Shown one piece after another: positions 34,901 to 43,208 of a DNA stretch of 64,000 bases (positions are counted from its first letter, which is position 1; every line of letters starts with the position of its first letter). Source of the stretch: CAVQOB01 sp963714325 (GTDB lineage Bacteria; Pseudomonadota; Alphaproteobacteria; Rhizobiales; Hyphomicrobiaceae); contig CAVQOB010000008.1 of assembly GCA_963714325.1 (NCBI GenBank), forward strand, positions 434,001 through 498,000, given 5' to 3'. The position numbers were made by a program, and so were the translations under genes. Under the pieces are notes generated by a model, which was given only the letters and a program-made list of their open reading frames with translations, had not been told where the DNA came from and ran no database searches.

Positions 34901-35716
34901 ATGAAACGCATTCTGTTGACCGGTGCCGCGGGCGATGTCGGCCGCCGCATCACGCCGCTGCTGAAGGCCGCCTATCCCGAAGTCGTCCTCTCCGATCTGA
35001 AGGCGCCCGATGACAAGCATGGCCTCGCTTTCATCAAAGCGGAACTCGCCAACCCCCAAGAAGTTGCCACCGCCGTCAAGGGCATCGACGCCATCGTCCA
35101 TCTCGGTGGCTTCTCGGTCGAAGGCCCCTGGGAGTCGATCCTCAACGCCAACATCATCGGCTGCTATAATCTGTTCGAGGAAGCGCGCAAGGCGCACGTC
35201 AAGCGCATCGTCTTCGCCTCATCCAATCACGCCGTCGGCTACTACCCGCGCTCCGAGAAGATTCCCTCAGACGTCACCGCGTTGCCCGACAGCCGCTATG
35301 GCGTCTCGAAAGCCTTCGGTGAAGCGCTCGGCGCCATGTACGCCATGAAGCACGGCATCGGCGTCACCTCGCTCCGCATCGGCAACGTCAACGAAAAGCC
35401 GCTCGACGCCCGCCGGCTCGCCATCATGCTGCACCCCGAAGACCTCGTGCAGCTGATCCGCATCGGCTTCGACACGCCCGGCCTCGTCTATGAAGTATTT
35501 TACGGTATGTCCGACAACAAGCGCGCCTGGTGGGACAACGCCCGCGCCCGCGAACTCGGCTACAAGTCAAAGCATCGCTCCGAGGATCACGTCGCCCACG
35601 CCATGGCCGAACAGGCCAAAGCCGCAGCCGATCCCATTTCCGACTTCTATCAAGGCGGCACCTTCTGCTCCGCCGAATACACTGCCGACTTCGAAGCGAT
35701 GAAAAAGCGATTCTGA
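34901..35716 (+). CDS. Uronate dehydrogenase-like NAD-dependent enzyme
   Basis: 271 residues. Short-chain dehydrogenase features: TGAAGDVGRR (NAD-binding Gly motif), AIVHLGGFSVEGPWESIL, FASSNHAVGYYPRSEK, and the catalytic YGVSK (Tyr-x-x-x-Lys). Wording around HLGGxSVE, SSNHxxGYYP, LRIG and WWDN matches Agrobacterium uronate dehydrogenase, as remembered. The reaction oxidises D-glucuronate or D-galacturonate to the aldaro-lactone with NAD. It follows the regulator by 37 bases and is divergent from the sugar-acid TRAP operon, which supports the assignment. No signal peptide. Confidence 0.85.
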   Translation: MKRILLTGAAGDVGRRITPLLKAAYPEVVLSDLKAPDDKHGLAFIKAELANPQEVATAVKGIDAIVHLGGFSVEGPWESILNANIIGCYNLFEEARKAHVKRIVFASSNHAVGYYPRSEKIPSDVTALPDSRYGVSKAFGEALGAMYAMKHGIGVTSLRIGNVNEKPLDARRLAIMLHPEDLVQLIRIGFDTPGLVYEVFYGMSDNKRAWWDNARARELGYKSKHRSEDHVAHAMAEQAKAAADPISDFYQGGTFCSAEYTADFEAMKKRF

Positions 35717-35723
35717 GGGCGTC

Positions 35724-36749
35724 ATGCCGATCCGCCCGCGCATCCTACTGACCCACACGCCTGAGATGCGCGCCAACTACTACGGCGAGCGGGCACTCGC
35801 CGGTCTGCGTGCGCTCGGCGATGTCGTCCTGCATGCGGGTGGCCAACCAATCTCGACGCCGGAACTACTCGCCGCCGCCCACGGCTGCGCACTCGTCGTC
35901 GCCGATCGCGCAACGCACCTCGATGCCGAACGCATCGCCGGCCTGGCCGATGTCGCCGCTATCCTTCGCGTCGCCGTCGATATCCGCAACATCGATTGTG
36001 ATGCGGCGAGCCGCGCCGGCATCCTCGTCACGCAAGCGAGCCGCAGCTGGGTGTCAGCCGTCAGTGAACTCGCTGTTGGCCTGATGATCGACGCCGCCCG
36101 CGGCATTTCCGCCGCCAACATCGCCTATAAGTCCGGCCAGACGGCAACAGCTGCCCGCGGCCGCCAACTCGCAGGCAGCACCGCCGGCATCATCGGCTTC
36201 GGTCCGCTTGGCAAGCATATCGCCGAACTCTGCCTGGCCCTCGACATGACAGTGATCATCCACGATCCCTATGTCACCACCGCTGATGCGCGCTTCAAAA
36301 TGGGCACGCTCGACGACGTCTGCCGAAAAGCTGATTTCCTCCTTCCCCTCGCCGTCGCAACGCCCGAGACCGAGAACATCATCGGCGCGCGCACACTGGC
36401 ACTCATGAAGCCAGACGCGTTCCTCATCAATCTCTCTCGCGGCAATCTCATCGACGAAGCAACCCTCGAACAAGCACTCGATGCGCGCCGCATCGCCGGC
36501 GCCGCCCTCGACGTCGGCCGAGCCCCCGATCAGATGCCCTCGCCGCATCTCGCCCGCCGCCGCGATGTCTCGGCCACGCCCCATATCGGCGGCCTGACCA
36601 CCGAGGGCATTGAAGGCCAGGCACTGGAAACCGTCGCTCAAGCCGCCGCCATCCTCGCCGGCCGCACGCCCGCCGGCGCCGTCAACCCCGCCGCCGCCCA
36701 TCGACTCAGGCAGGTGAATAACGTCTCGATTCTAGGCACCGACGAATGA
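35724..36749 (+). CDS. D-isomer 2-hydroxyacid dehydrogenase family protein, catalytic Glu missing
   Basis: 341 residues, seven bases after the uronate dehydrogenase stop. The NAD-binding motif is GIIGFGPLGKHIAE, and the catalytic Arg239 (NLSRGNLID) and His287 (TPHIGG) are present. In the usual DVFExEP segment the sequence reads ALDVGRAPDQMPSP, so the acid that tunes the catalytic His is replaced by Pro268 by alignment. The enzyme may reduce or oxidise a 2-hydroxy or 2-keto acid in uronate breakdown. The changed motif leaves its activity open. Confidence 0.85.
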   Translation: MPIRPRILLTHTPEMRANYYGERALAGLRALGDVVLHAGGQPISTPELLAAAHGCALVVADRATHLDAERIAGLADVAAILRVAVDIRNIDCDAASRAGILVTQASRSWVSAVSELAVGLMIDAARGISAANIAYKSGQTATAARGRQLAGSTAGIIGFGPLGKHIAELCLALDMTVIIHDPYVTTADARFKMGTLDDVCRKADFLLPLAVATPETENIIGARTLALMKPDAFLINLSRGNLIDEATLEQALDARRIAGAALDVGRAPDQMPSPHLARRRDVSATPHIGGLTTEGIEGQALETVAQAAAILAGRTPAGAVNPAAAHRLRQVNNVSILGTDE

Positions 36750-36758
36750 CAACCACTG

Positions 36759-36959
36759 TGTCATCCCGCACGCGGTGCGGTGCGCAGCTTCAGCGCAGTG
36801 CCGCTCCGCAGATGCGGGACCTTATTGAAGTGCGTCTCACAAGGTCCCGCGTCTGCGTTCATGCGAAGCAAGACTTCGTCATGATGCATCGCAGCGCGAA
36901 TGTTGGTGGGCATCCGAAGTGCCAGAATAATGTGCTGCGGATGCGCATGGGATGACGAG
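36759..36959. repeat. Palindromic intergenic element
   Basis: About 200 bases bounded by GTCATCCC (36760-36767) and GGGATGAC (36951-36958). Inside, GCGGGACCTT (36814-36823) and AAGGTCCCGC (36841-36850) are perfect inverted repeats. Ends of the GTCATCCC type are common on rhizobial palindromic elements. No coding capacity. Confidence 0.65.
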
Positions 36960-36994
36960 AACCGTTCTTTAGAGTCAGCAGAAGGGATCGCACA

Positions 36995-37936
36995 ATGCAA
37001 ATCCGCAACCTCGGCACATCCGGCCTGCGCGTCTCCGTCGTCGGCCTCGGCTGTAACAACTTCGGCGCCCGCCTCGACCTCGAAGGTTCGCGCAAGGTCA
37101 TCCACAAGGCGCTCGATTGCGGCATCACCCTGTTTGATACCGCCGACGTCTACGGTGATCGCGGCGGCTCGGAAACGCAGATGGGACAGATCCTCGGCGC
37201 CCGCCGCAAGGACATCGTACTCGCCACCAAGTTCGCCATGCCGATGGACGCCGAAGAAAAACTGAAAGGCGCCTCGCGCCGCTACATCGTCTCAGCCGTG
37301 GAAGCCAGCCTGACGCGCCTGAAGACCGATTGGATCGACCTCTATCAGCAACATCGCCCCGATCCGCTGACGCCCTTCGACGAGACCGCCCGCGCGCTCG
37401 ATGATCTCGTCCGTTCCGGCAAGGTCCGCTACGTCGGCTGCTCGAATCTACAGGGCTGGCAGGTCGCAACCGCCCAGATGACGGCGAAGGCGGCAGGCCT
37501 CAATCCCTTCGTCTCCGCCCAGGATGAGTTGTCGCTGCTGGTCCGCAAGAACGAAAAGGAACTGCTGCCAGCCCTTGTCCATCACGGCCTCGGCCTGTTG
37601 CCGTTCTTTCCGCTCGCCTGCGGCATGCTGACCGGCAAATACCAGCGCAACGCGACCATGCCGACCGGCGCCCGCCTCACCACCACCGAGCGTCATCAAG
37701 CAACCTACATGACCGATCGCAACTGGGGCATCGTCGAAAAGCTCACCGACTACGCCGCAGCCCGCGATCGCACCCTGCTCGAACTCGCTTTCAGCTGGCT
37801 CGCCTGCAAGCCACCCGTATCGAGCGTCATCGCCGGCGCCACCAAACCCGAACAAGTCGAAGCCAACGTCAAGGCAGCAGGTTGGGCGCTGACCGCCGAG
37901 GAGATGGCCGAGGTGGAGACGATCGCAGTAATGTGA
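36995..37936 (+). CDS. Aldo/keto reductase
   Basis: 313 residues, a (beta/alpha)8 barrel enzyme. The catalytic tetrad can be read: Asp in TLFDTADVYG with Tyr in the same motif, Lys in ATKFAMPMD and His in LYQQHRPDP. The NADPH-binding region appears late as SSVIAGATKPEQVEANVKA. It resembles YajO/Tas-like reductases. It follows the sugar-acid genes across a 245-base palindromic element, so it may or may not be co-regulated. Substrate unknown; reduction of a sugar aldehyde is plausible. Confidence 0.9.
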   Translation: MQIRNLGTSGLRVSVVGLGCNNFGARLDLEGSRKVIHKALDCGITLFDTADVYGDRGGSETQMGQILGARRKDIVLATKFAMPMDAEEKLKGASRRYIVSAVEASLTRLKTDWIDLYQQHRPDPLTPFDETARALDDLVRSGKVRYVGCSNLQGWQVATAQMTAKAAGLNPFVSAQDELSLLVRKNEKELLPALVHHGLGLLPFFPLACGMLTGKYQRNATMPTGARLTTTERHQATYMTDRNWGIVEKLTDYAAARDRTLLELAFSWLACKPPVSSVIAGATKPEQVEANVKAAGWALTAEEMAEVETIAVM

Positions 37937-38162
37937 AGTGGCGGCGCCGCTTGAGGGCCTATGGCGCACACTTTGGGCACCTGCCCAGAACTGGACCGTA
38001 AGTGGTTTTTGACGGTTGTTCATAATTTCACTTCCAAACTTGACTCGGCAATGTTGATTAGTTGATTCGGATCGCGCAAAATGTTTGTTTAATATTGACA
38101 TTTCGCACGATTGTTATCAACTGCACCCGAGACGTGCCCTGAGAGTAGGCCCGAGTGTGGCA

Positions 38163-39327
38163 ATGATCTACCGCGAACCGACGCTGACCGAAGATGACCG
38201 TGCTGTCCTGGCCTTGCTCCAAGGGCAGCGGGAACGATTGAACATCTACGCGCAAAGCAATCCTCGCCGGTGGCGAGGGTCGCTGCGACGATTGACGTTG
38301 GCGCGGGCCGTCCAGGGCTCCAACAGCATTGAGGGTTACGAGGCCTCCTTGGACGAAGCTGTGGCAGCCGTAGAGGGCGAACTGCCCTTGAACCCCAGGG
38401 AAGAAACGTGGCTGGCATTGACCGGGTATCGGCAGGCTCTTACATGCATTCTGCAATCCGTGCGCGATAGCGGGTTTCAACTTTCCACCCAATTCTTGAA
38501 GACGCTGCAGTTCATGATGGTGCAGCACGATCTTACAAAAAATCCCGGGCAGTATCGCCCCGGCCCGATCCGTGTCGTCAACGATACAAGCAGGGAAGTC
38601 GTCTACACGGCACCAGATCGCGAACGGGTTGAGCCAGCCATGGAAGCGCTGATCGCCTATATGCGCACGCCGACGGCCTCAACAGTTGAGGTGCGTGCAG
38701 CTATGGCACATCTGAATTTGACAATGATCCACCCCTTTAGCGACGGCAATGGTCGCATGGCCCGCGCGGTTCAAACGCTGATGCTCGCCAAAGAAGGCGG
38801 GCTGGCTGATCCGATGTTTGCGAGCATCGAGGAGTGGTTGGGCGCGAACACGGAAGCCTATTACGCTATCCTTGCGGAGGTTGGTCAAGGCGCGTGGCGC
38901 CCTGAGTGTGATGCTTCGCCTTGGGTGCGGTTCTGCCTTCGCGCGCACTATCAGCAGTCCGCTATAGTTCTCCGGCGGAATGAGGAGTACGCAGCTCTGT
39001 TCGACAGACTGGAGACATTGCAAAAATCTCTCGGATTGCCCGATCGCGTGCTGCTACCATTGTTCGAACTCGGCGCTGGGGTTGGCGCTGGACAACCCTC
39101 GGTATAGGAATCTAGCGGAAGTCGAACAGCATACTGCCGCCAGGGACTTGAAGTTGCTCGTTGACCGTGCGCTGCTGGTGCCAAAAGGAGAAAAACGCGG
39201 ACGCCGTTATTTGCGCGGCGAGGCGTTGGCGGACCTCAGAAGACAGGCCCGCTCGGCGAGACCCGCAGCTGACCCTTATGCGATTGTCCGCGATCAGTTG
39301 AATGAAGATCGATTGCCCGGCCTCTGA
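38163..39327 (+). pseudogene. Fic-family AMPylase, frameshifted near the C-terminus
   Basis: The main frame from ATG 38163 has the full Fic core: HPFSDGNGR at residues 190-198 with catalytic His, and an upstream inhibitory motif SNSIEG (Ser53, Glu57), so a self-inhibited class II Fic enzyme. The frame ends at 39107 after LFELGAGVGAGQPSV. In the next frame the C-terminal winged helix continues at once as DNPRYRNLAEVEQHTAARDL, then LLVPKGEKRGRRYL, to 39327. One extra base (or two missing) near 39075-39100, inside the near-duplicate GGCGCTGGGGTTGGCGCTGG, explains this. It may be a decay mutation, phase variation or a sequencing error. Confidence 0.8.
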
Positions 39328-39421
39328 CGATCGACTGTAAGACGTGGCTGGCATATGCAGATTTGGGGGAAATGTGTAAATTTTTCGGTTCGCGACGGAA
39401 ACTGGTTCTGGAGATGGTGCT

Positions 39422-40423
39422 ATGGCGAATGGGCTGAGATGGTTCGCGGTACTGGTTGTCGGTATGGCATTGCAGGCCTCACCCGCCCACGCCGTCTCCG
39501 CCGAAGACCTCGTGCAAAGCCTCGTGCAGGTGAAAACCTTCATCAATCCCGAAGGGCGCACCGCCGCCACCCTCGGCCGCGAGCGCGAAGGCACCGGCGT
39601 CGTCATCGATGCCAGCGGACTGATCGTTACCATCGGCTACATCATGGTCGAGGCGCACGCCGCCGAAGTGATCACCCATGACGGCCGCAAGGTCGCCGCC
39701 GAGATCGTCGGCTACGATCACGAAACCGGCTTCGGACTGCTGCGTGCGACCGCGCCGCTGAAAGTGCCTTCCATGCCGCTTGGCTCATCGGCCGCCGTCA
39801 CGCGCGACGAGCGCGTCCTCGTCGCGAGCTTCGGCGGCACCGACATGATTCTCCCCGCCCGCGTCGCCGCCAAGCGTGAGTTTGCCGGCAATTGGGAATA
39901 CCTGCTCGACGAAGCCATCTTTACCGCGCCACCGCATCCCAGGTGGGCGGGTGCCGCCCTGATCAGTCGCGATGGCAAGCTGCTCGGTATCGGCTCGCTG
40001 CTGGTCGGCGATGCCAGCGGCAAGGGCGAAGGCAGCGCCGGCAATATGCCAGGAAACATGTTCGTGCCGATCGATCGCTTGCCGCCGATCCTCGCCGAGT
40101 TGATTGCTGAAGGCCGCGTCAGCAGTGCCGCCAAGCCGTGGCTCGGCCTCGCCGCCGACGAGGTCACCGGCGGCCAGCTGCTTGTTAGCCGCGTCACACC
40201 GGACGGGCCTGCCGCGAAGGCCGGCATCAAGCGCGGCAGTCTTATCACTGGTGTTTCAGGCAAGCGGCCGACCTCGCTCGCCGATTTTTATCGCAAGGTC
40301 TGGTCGCTCGGCAGCGCCGGCGTCGCAGTGCCACTCGATATGGTGTTGGACGGCGAATCCAAGACCATTGAACTCAAATCCATGAACCGCATGGATCACT
40401 TGAAACTGCGCTCGACGTTCTGA
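39422..40423 (+). CDS. HtrA-like trypsin-fold protein with PDZ domain, catalytic triad lost
   Basis: 333 residues with a signal peptide (FAVLVVGMALQASPAHA). GGAG lies before ATG 39422. The S1C fold is evident: GTGVVIDASGLIVT, VGYDHETGFGLLRA and RWAGAALISRDGKLLGIGS. Each catalytic residue is replaced by alignment to HtrA: His by Tyr73, Asp by Gly103 and Ser by Ala176. The PDZ domain follows (PWLGLAADEVTGGQLLVSRV, PAAKAGIKRGSLITGVSGK). The product is probably a periplasmic pseudoprotease that binds peptides or regulates a true protease. Confidence 0.85.
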   Translation: MANGLRWFAVLVVGMALQASPAHAVSAEDLVQSLVQVKTFINPEGRTAATLGREREGTGVVIDASGLIVTIGYIMVEAHAAEVITHDGRKVAAEIVGYDHETGFGLLRATAPLKVPSMPLGSSAAVTRDERVLVASFGGTDMILPARVAAKREFAGNWEYLLDEAIFTAPPHPRWAGAALISRDGKLLGIGSLLVGDASGKGEGSAGNMPGNMFVPIDRLPPILAELIAEGRVSSAAKPWLGLAADEVTGGQLLVSRVTPDGPAAKAGIKRGSLITGVSGKRPTSLADFYRKVWSLGSAGVAVPLDMVLDGESKTIELKSMNRMDHLKLRSTF

Positions 40424-40486
40424 CCGCGCCCGCTCGTGCGCCCCAAAAACCGCGGCGGGTGCGGGTCGGCACCTGAAGCCGCAAGA

Positions 40487-40695
40487 CAAAGTGTGTAGCG
40501 GTTTTTGGGCAAGGCGCACGAGCCAGCAGACGAGTGCGCCCCAAAAAGTGTGTCGCGGTTTTTGGGCAAGGCGCACGAGCCAGCAGACGAGTGCGCCCCA
40601 AAAAGTGTGTCGCGGTTTTTGGGCAAGGCGCACGAGCCAGCAGACGAGTGCGCCCCAAAAGTGTGTCGCGGTTTTTGGGCAAGGCGCACGAGCCA
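40487..40695 (+). repeat. 57-bp tandem repeat, about four copies
   Basis: CAAGGCGCACGAGCC recurs at 40510, 40567, 40624 and 40680: periods 57, 57 and 56, the last lacking one A. Each unit reads AAAAAGTGTGTCGCGG, then TTTTTGGGCAAGGCGCACGA, then GCCAGCAGACGAGTGCGCC. GGCGCAC and GTGCGCC form a seven-base dyad inside each unit. Related copies are at 23150-23187 and, inverted, at 44174-44283. There are no unique spacers, so it is not CRISPR. Confidence 0.88.
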
Positions 40696-40719
40696 ACCAA
40701 AAAGTTTCCAAATAAAATC

Positions 40720-40747
40720 GGCCCGCACCCGGGGGTGGGTGCGGGCC
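40720..40747 (-). terminator. Terminator of tRNA-Leu
   Basis: GGCCCGCACCC (40720-40730) pairs perfectly with GGGTGCGGGCC (40737-40747), an 11-base stem with a six-base loop. Read on the minus strand it is followed by CGATTTTATTTGG, a T-rich tail, which suits an intrinsic terminator for the tRNA gene upstream on that strand. Confidence 0.7.
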
Positions 40748-40970
40748 CTATGGCAGGCAACGGCGCGTATGGGGGAGATCCGAGGCCTGCTCACCGTTAG
40801 ATAATCGATACAGCGAGCTTATTGAGTGCAGCGCAAGAATAGCACATTCGGCCAATTGAAGGGTGATGCCCAACAGCGCAGCACCGGAGCGCCGCATGGC
40901 AGACCGGCATCCGCCTGTGGCCCGGGCATGCATGCAAGTCTCTAAGAAGACAGGAAGAATGCGGGAAAAG

Positions 40971-41057
40971 TGGTGCCCCCGGTCCGAGTCGAACGGACAC
41001 TCCCTCGCGAGAACCAGATTTTGAGTTTGGCGCGTCTACCGGTTCCGCCACGGGGGC
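40971..41057 (-). tRNA. tRNA-Leu (anticodon CAA)
   Basis: 87 bases on the minus strand, CCA end encoded. The acceptor stem GCCCCCG/CGGGGGC is perfect. The D-arm GCGGAACCGGTAGACGC, a class II variable arm (TCTC/GGGA stem) and the T-arm GTCCG-TTCGACT-CGGAC are standard. The anticodon loop is CTCAAAA, giving CAA for codon UUG. The anticodon stem CCAAA/TCTGG contains one A-C mismatch. A terminator hairpin lies about 220 bases downstream. Confidence 0.95.
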
Positions 41058-41205
41058 AACGGCGCGCACTATAGCGGCGGCCGGGCAAGCGTCAACGCAA
41101 AGCTCGCGGGCGGCTACCGCCAGGCAACGCCGATCCCCTTCCGATCAGGCTGCGAACCAGCTACAGACGCCGCTATTGGGATCATTTGGGACGGCAGGGA
41201 CGCCA

Positions 41206-41784
41206 ATGCGCAAGGTCTATGATTGGATGATGCGCATGGCCGCCGGGCCAAAAGCGCCGCATGCGCTGGCCTTCGTCTCCTTCCTCGAAAGTTCGATCTT
41301 CCCGATTCCCCCCGACGTCATGCTGGTGCCGATGGTGCTCGCCAATCGCGCCAAAGCTTGGGTGTTCGCAACCGTGGCTACCATCAGCTCGGTTATTGGC
41401 GGCATCGCCGGCTACGCCATCGGTTTCTTCCTATTTGCCTACATCGGCGAACCGATCCTCAAGTTTTACGGCTATTCCGGCCGCATCGAAACGGCGCTGG
41501 CCTGGTTCAAGGAGTGGGGCGTTTGGATCCTGATCGCCAAGGGCTGGACGCCATTCCCTTATAAGGTGCTGACCATCGCTGCCGGCGCCGCTCAGATGAG
41601 TCTGTTACCGTTCATCGTCGCCAGCATCATTGCCCGCGCCATGCGGTTCTATCTCGTTGCCGGCCTGCTCTACTTCTTTGGCGAACCGATTCGCGCCTTC
41701 ATCGAACAGCGTCTGACCCTCGTCACGACAGCGTTCGTCGTCTTGCTGGTTGGCGGCTTTGTCGCCATCCGTTATTTGGTCTAA
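41206..41784 (+). CDS. DedA/YqaA-family membrane protein
   Basis: 192 residues; ATG 41206 has AGGGA seven bases upstream. It has four to five hydrophobic segments and the family motif FLESSIFPIPPDVMLVPMVL, then IGGIAGYAIGFFLFAYIGEP and the conserved GWTPFPYKVLTIAAGAAQM. VTT/DedA proteins are inner-membrane lipid flippases or scramblases linked to membrane potential and peptide resistance. The next gene, dsbB-like, is 113 bases downstream in the same direction across a palindromic repeat, so they may form one unit of envelope genes. Confidence 0.88.
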   Translation: MRKVYDWMMRMAAGPKAPHALAFVSFLESSIFPIPPDVMLVPMVLANRAKAWVFATVATISSVIGGIAGYAIGFFLFAYIGEPILKFYGYSGRIETALAWFKEWGVWILIAKGWTPFPYKVLTIAAGAAQMSLLPFIVASIIARAMRFYLVAGLLYFFGEPIRAFIEQRLTLVTTAFVVLLVGGFVAIRYLV

Positions 41785-41794
41785 CAACGCCGTA

Positions 41795-41862
41795 ATACCA
41801 AACGCATGAAGTTCTGACGCAGTGCGTTTGGTATACGCGCGGATGCGAAGTGGGCATCCGAA
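41795..41862. repeat. Dispersed palindromic repeat, copy 1
   Basis: ATACCAAACGCA (41795-41806) pairs with TGCGTTTGGTAT (41823-41834); GGATGC (41841-41846) pairs with GCATCC (41854-41859). The segment from 41805 matches 60242-60299 closely, including CGCGCGGATGCGAAGTGGGC and ATCCGAA. It lies in the gap between the DedA and DsbB genes. Confidence 0.8.
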
Positions 41863-41897
41863 CCGCGCAAATAAGTTGAGTGAGAGTGAGTGCGTCG

Positions 41898-42428
41898 ATG
41901 CGGAATGCGGCCCTGAAGTCCCCTGCCTACCGTTACGGGGCCATAGCCCTGTTTGCCGCCATCGCCACCATCGCCACCGCGCTCGGTTTCGAGATTGTCG
42001 GCGGCTATATCCCTTGCCCGCTTTGCCTGCAGCAGCGCTGGGCTTACTATCTCGGCATCCCCATCACCTTTCTTGGGCTGATTCTCTTAGGATCGAATCG
42101 CGTCCGATGGGCCATGTGGGTCTTCTTCCTGGTCTCGCTGCTCTATCTGGCGAACGCCGGCCTCGGCGTCTATCACGCCGGCGCCGAATGGAAATATTGG
42201 CCAGGACCAGAGACTTGCACTGCCGCAGCGAACATCACGCCGAACGCCGGCGGGCTGTTGAAGCAGCTCGAAACCACCCGCGTGGTCCGTTGCGACGAGG
42301 CACCCTGGCGCTTCCTCGGCCTCTCTTTTGCCGGCTGGAATGTTCTTGTTTCGTTTTTGTTGTGGATAACAGTTTTGCAAGCCGCGTTTTCCAGCGCAGC
42401 TCAGCCAAAACCAAAATTCTCTTTGTAA
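41898..42428 (+). CDS. Disulfide bond formation protein B
   Basis: 176 residues from ATG 41898 (GTG 41880 is possible). Four membrane helices and both periplasmic cysteine pairs are present: CPLC in IPCPLCLQQRWAYYLG, and the later pair in GPETCTAA and VVRCDEAPW. This is the pattern of DsbB, which reoxidises DsbA and passes electrons to quinone in the inner membrane. Length matches alphaproteobacterial DsbB. It is likely co-transcribed with the DedA gene. Confidence 0.9.
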   Translation: MRNAALKSPAYRYGAIALFAAIATIATALGFEIVGGYIPCPLCLQQRWAYYLGIPITFLGLILLGSNRVRWAMWVFFLVSLLYLANAGLGVYHAGAEWKYWPGPETCTAAANITPNAGGLLKQLETTRVVRCDEAPWRFLGLSFAGWNVLVSFLLWITVLQAAFSSAAQPKPKFSL

Positions 42429-42527
42429 ATCAACGTTGTTTCGGCTCGCCGTTAGGACCGCAAACGCCGAAACGACCCGCTCGAACCCCAGCGTTCAGCC
42501 AATTGCAAGCGTAAAACCGCAATTCGG

Positions 42528-43208
42528 ATGCGGCGCGCTCTTTTTTCTGCCCGAATGTGGCTGTTAATTCACACCTGTTCGCGGAACACAGTGCGAACGG
42601 GCGAACCTCATCTGACAACTCATCTGACGGAGCCCAGAGTGTTTCAAGTCGTGTTTCAAGTCTCGCGTACCGCCCAAGTTTGCGTAACCCCACGTACCGT
42701 TCTGAGCCCCGTTGTGTTGCGTTCTGTCGGGGACCGAGAACAAGGGGGCAAGGCTCCGAAGTGCCAGTTGCGTACAGAGTTGCGTAAAGTCGCGTTGCCT
42801 AAAGTTCAGTTGCGTTCAGTTGAGGCGCGTAACGTTCAGGCCTCGAAAGCCGGTGTCATCCCCCCAGAAGGCACCATCTCCAAAAGAATCGAGAATCTTC
42901 CGCGTTCTGTTGCGTTGTGTCGGGAAGGTTCCGTGAAGAGCACACTGCAAGGTGTGTTCGCCAAACTGAAGCGAGCCGCTGGCGCCAACTTGTTCCAGCG
43001 TATGCAAGAGCGGCTCGCCAAGTCTGCCCAGCGTCCCAGTGTTGCCGGTTCAGTGAGTTCCGTCGCGTTGCATCAAGCACTTAGTACCCTTGCGTCAGTC
43101 CCCCTTGCGTCAGTCCCAGTTGTGTCAGTTGCGTTAAATCCGGCCAGTCCAGTTGTGCGTTCCGGCGAGTGCTCCCAAGTGCGTTCGAGTGTGTTGCGTC
43201 TCCACTGA
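42528..43208 (+). CDS. Orphan open frame in the TTGCGT-rich region, doubtful gene
   Basis: A 226-codon open frame with no recognised family, and the only long frame in the 1.3 kb between DsbB and the 72-residue gene. It is basic and rich in Val, Ser and Arg. One part (GVFAKLKRAAGANLFQRMQE, RLAKSAQRPS) could be amphipathic helix; another is the low-complexity run LASVPLASVPVVSVAL. Codon use is less GC-biased at third positions than neighbours. The start has no convincing ribosome-binding site. It may be a young or decayed gene, or a frame left open by the repeat. Confidence 0.22.
   Translation: MRRALFSARMWLLIHTCSRNTVRTGEPHLTTHLTEPRVFQVVFQVSRTAQVCVTPRTVLSPVVLRSVGDREQGGKAPKCQLRTELRKVALPKVQLRSVEARNVQASKAGVIPPEGTISKRIENLPRSVALCREGSVKSTLQGVFAKLKRAAGANLFQRMQERLAKSAQRPSVAGSVSSVALHQALSTLASVPLASVPVVSVALNPASPVVRSGECSQVRSSVLRLH

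Noticed and set aside
40487..40695. Possible CRISPR array
   Set aside because: The units are identical end to end with no unique spacers and no cas genes nearby; a simple tandem repeat.
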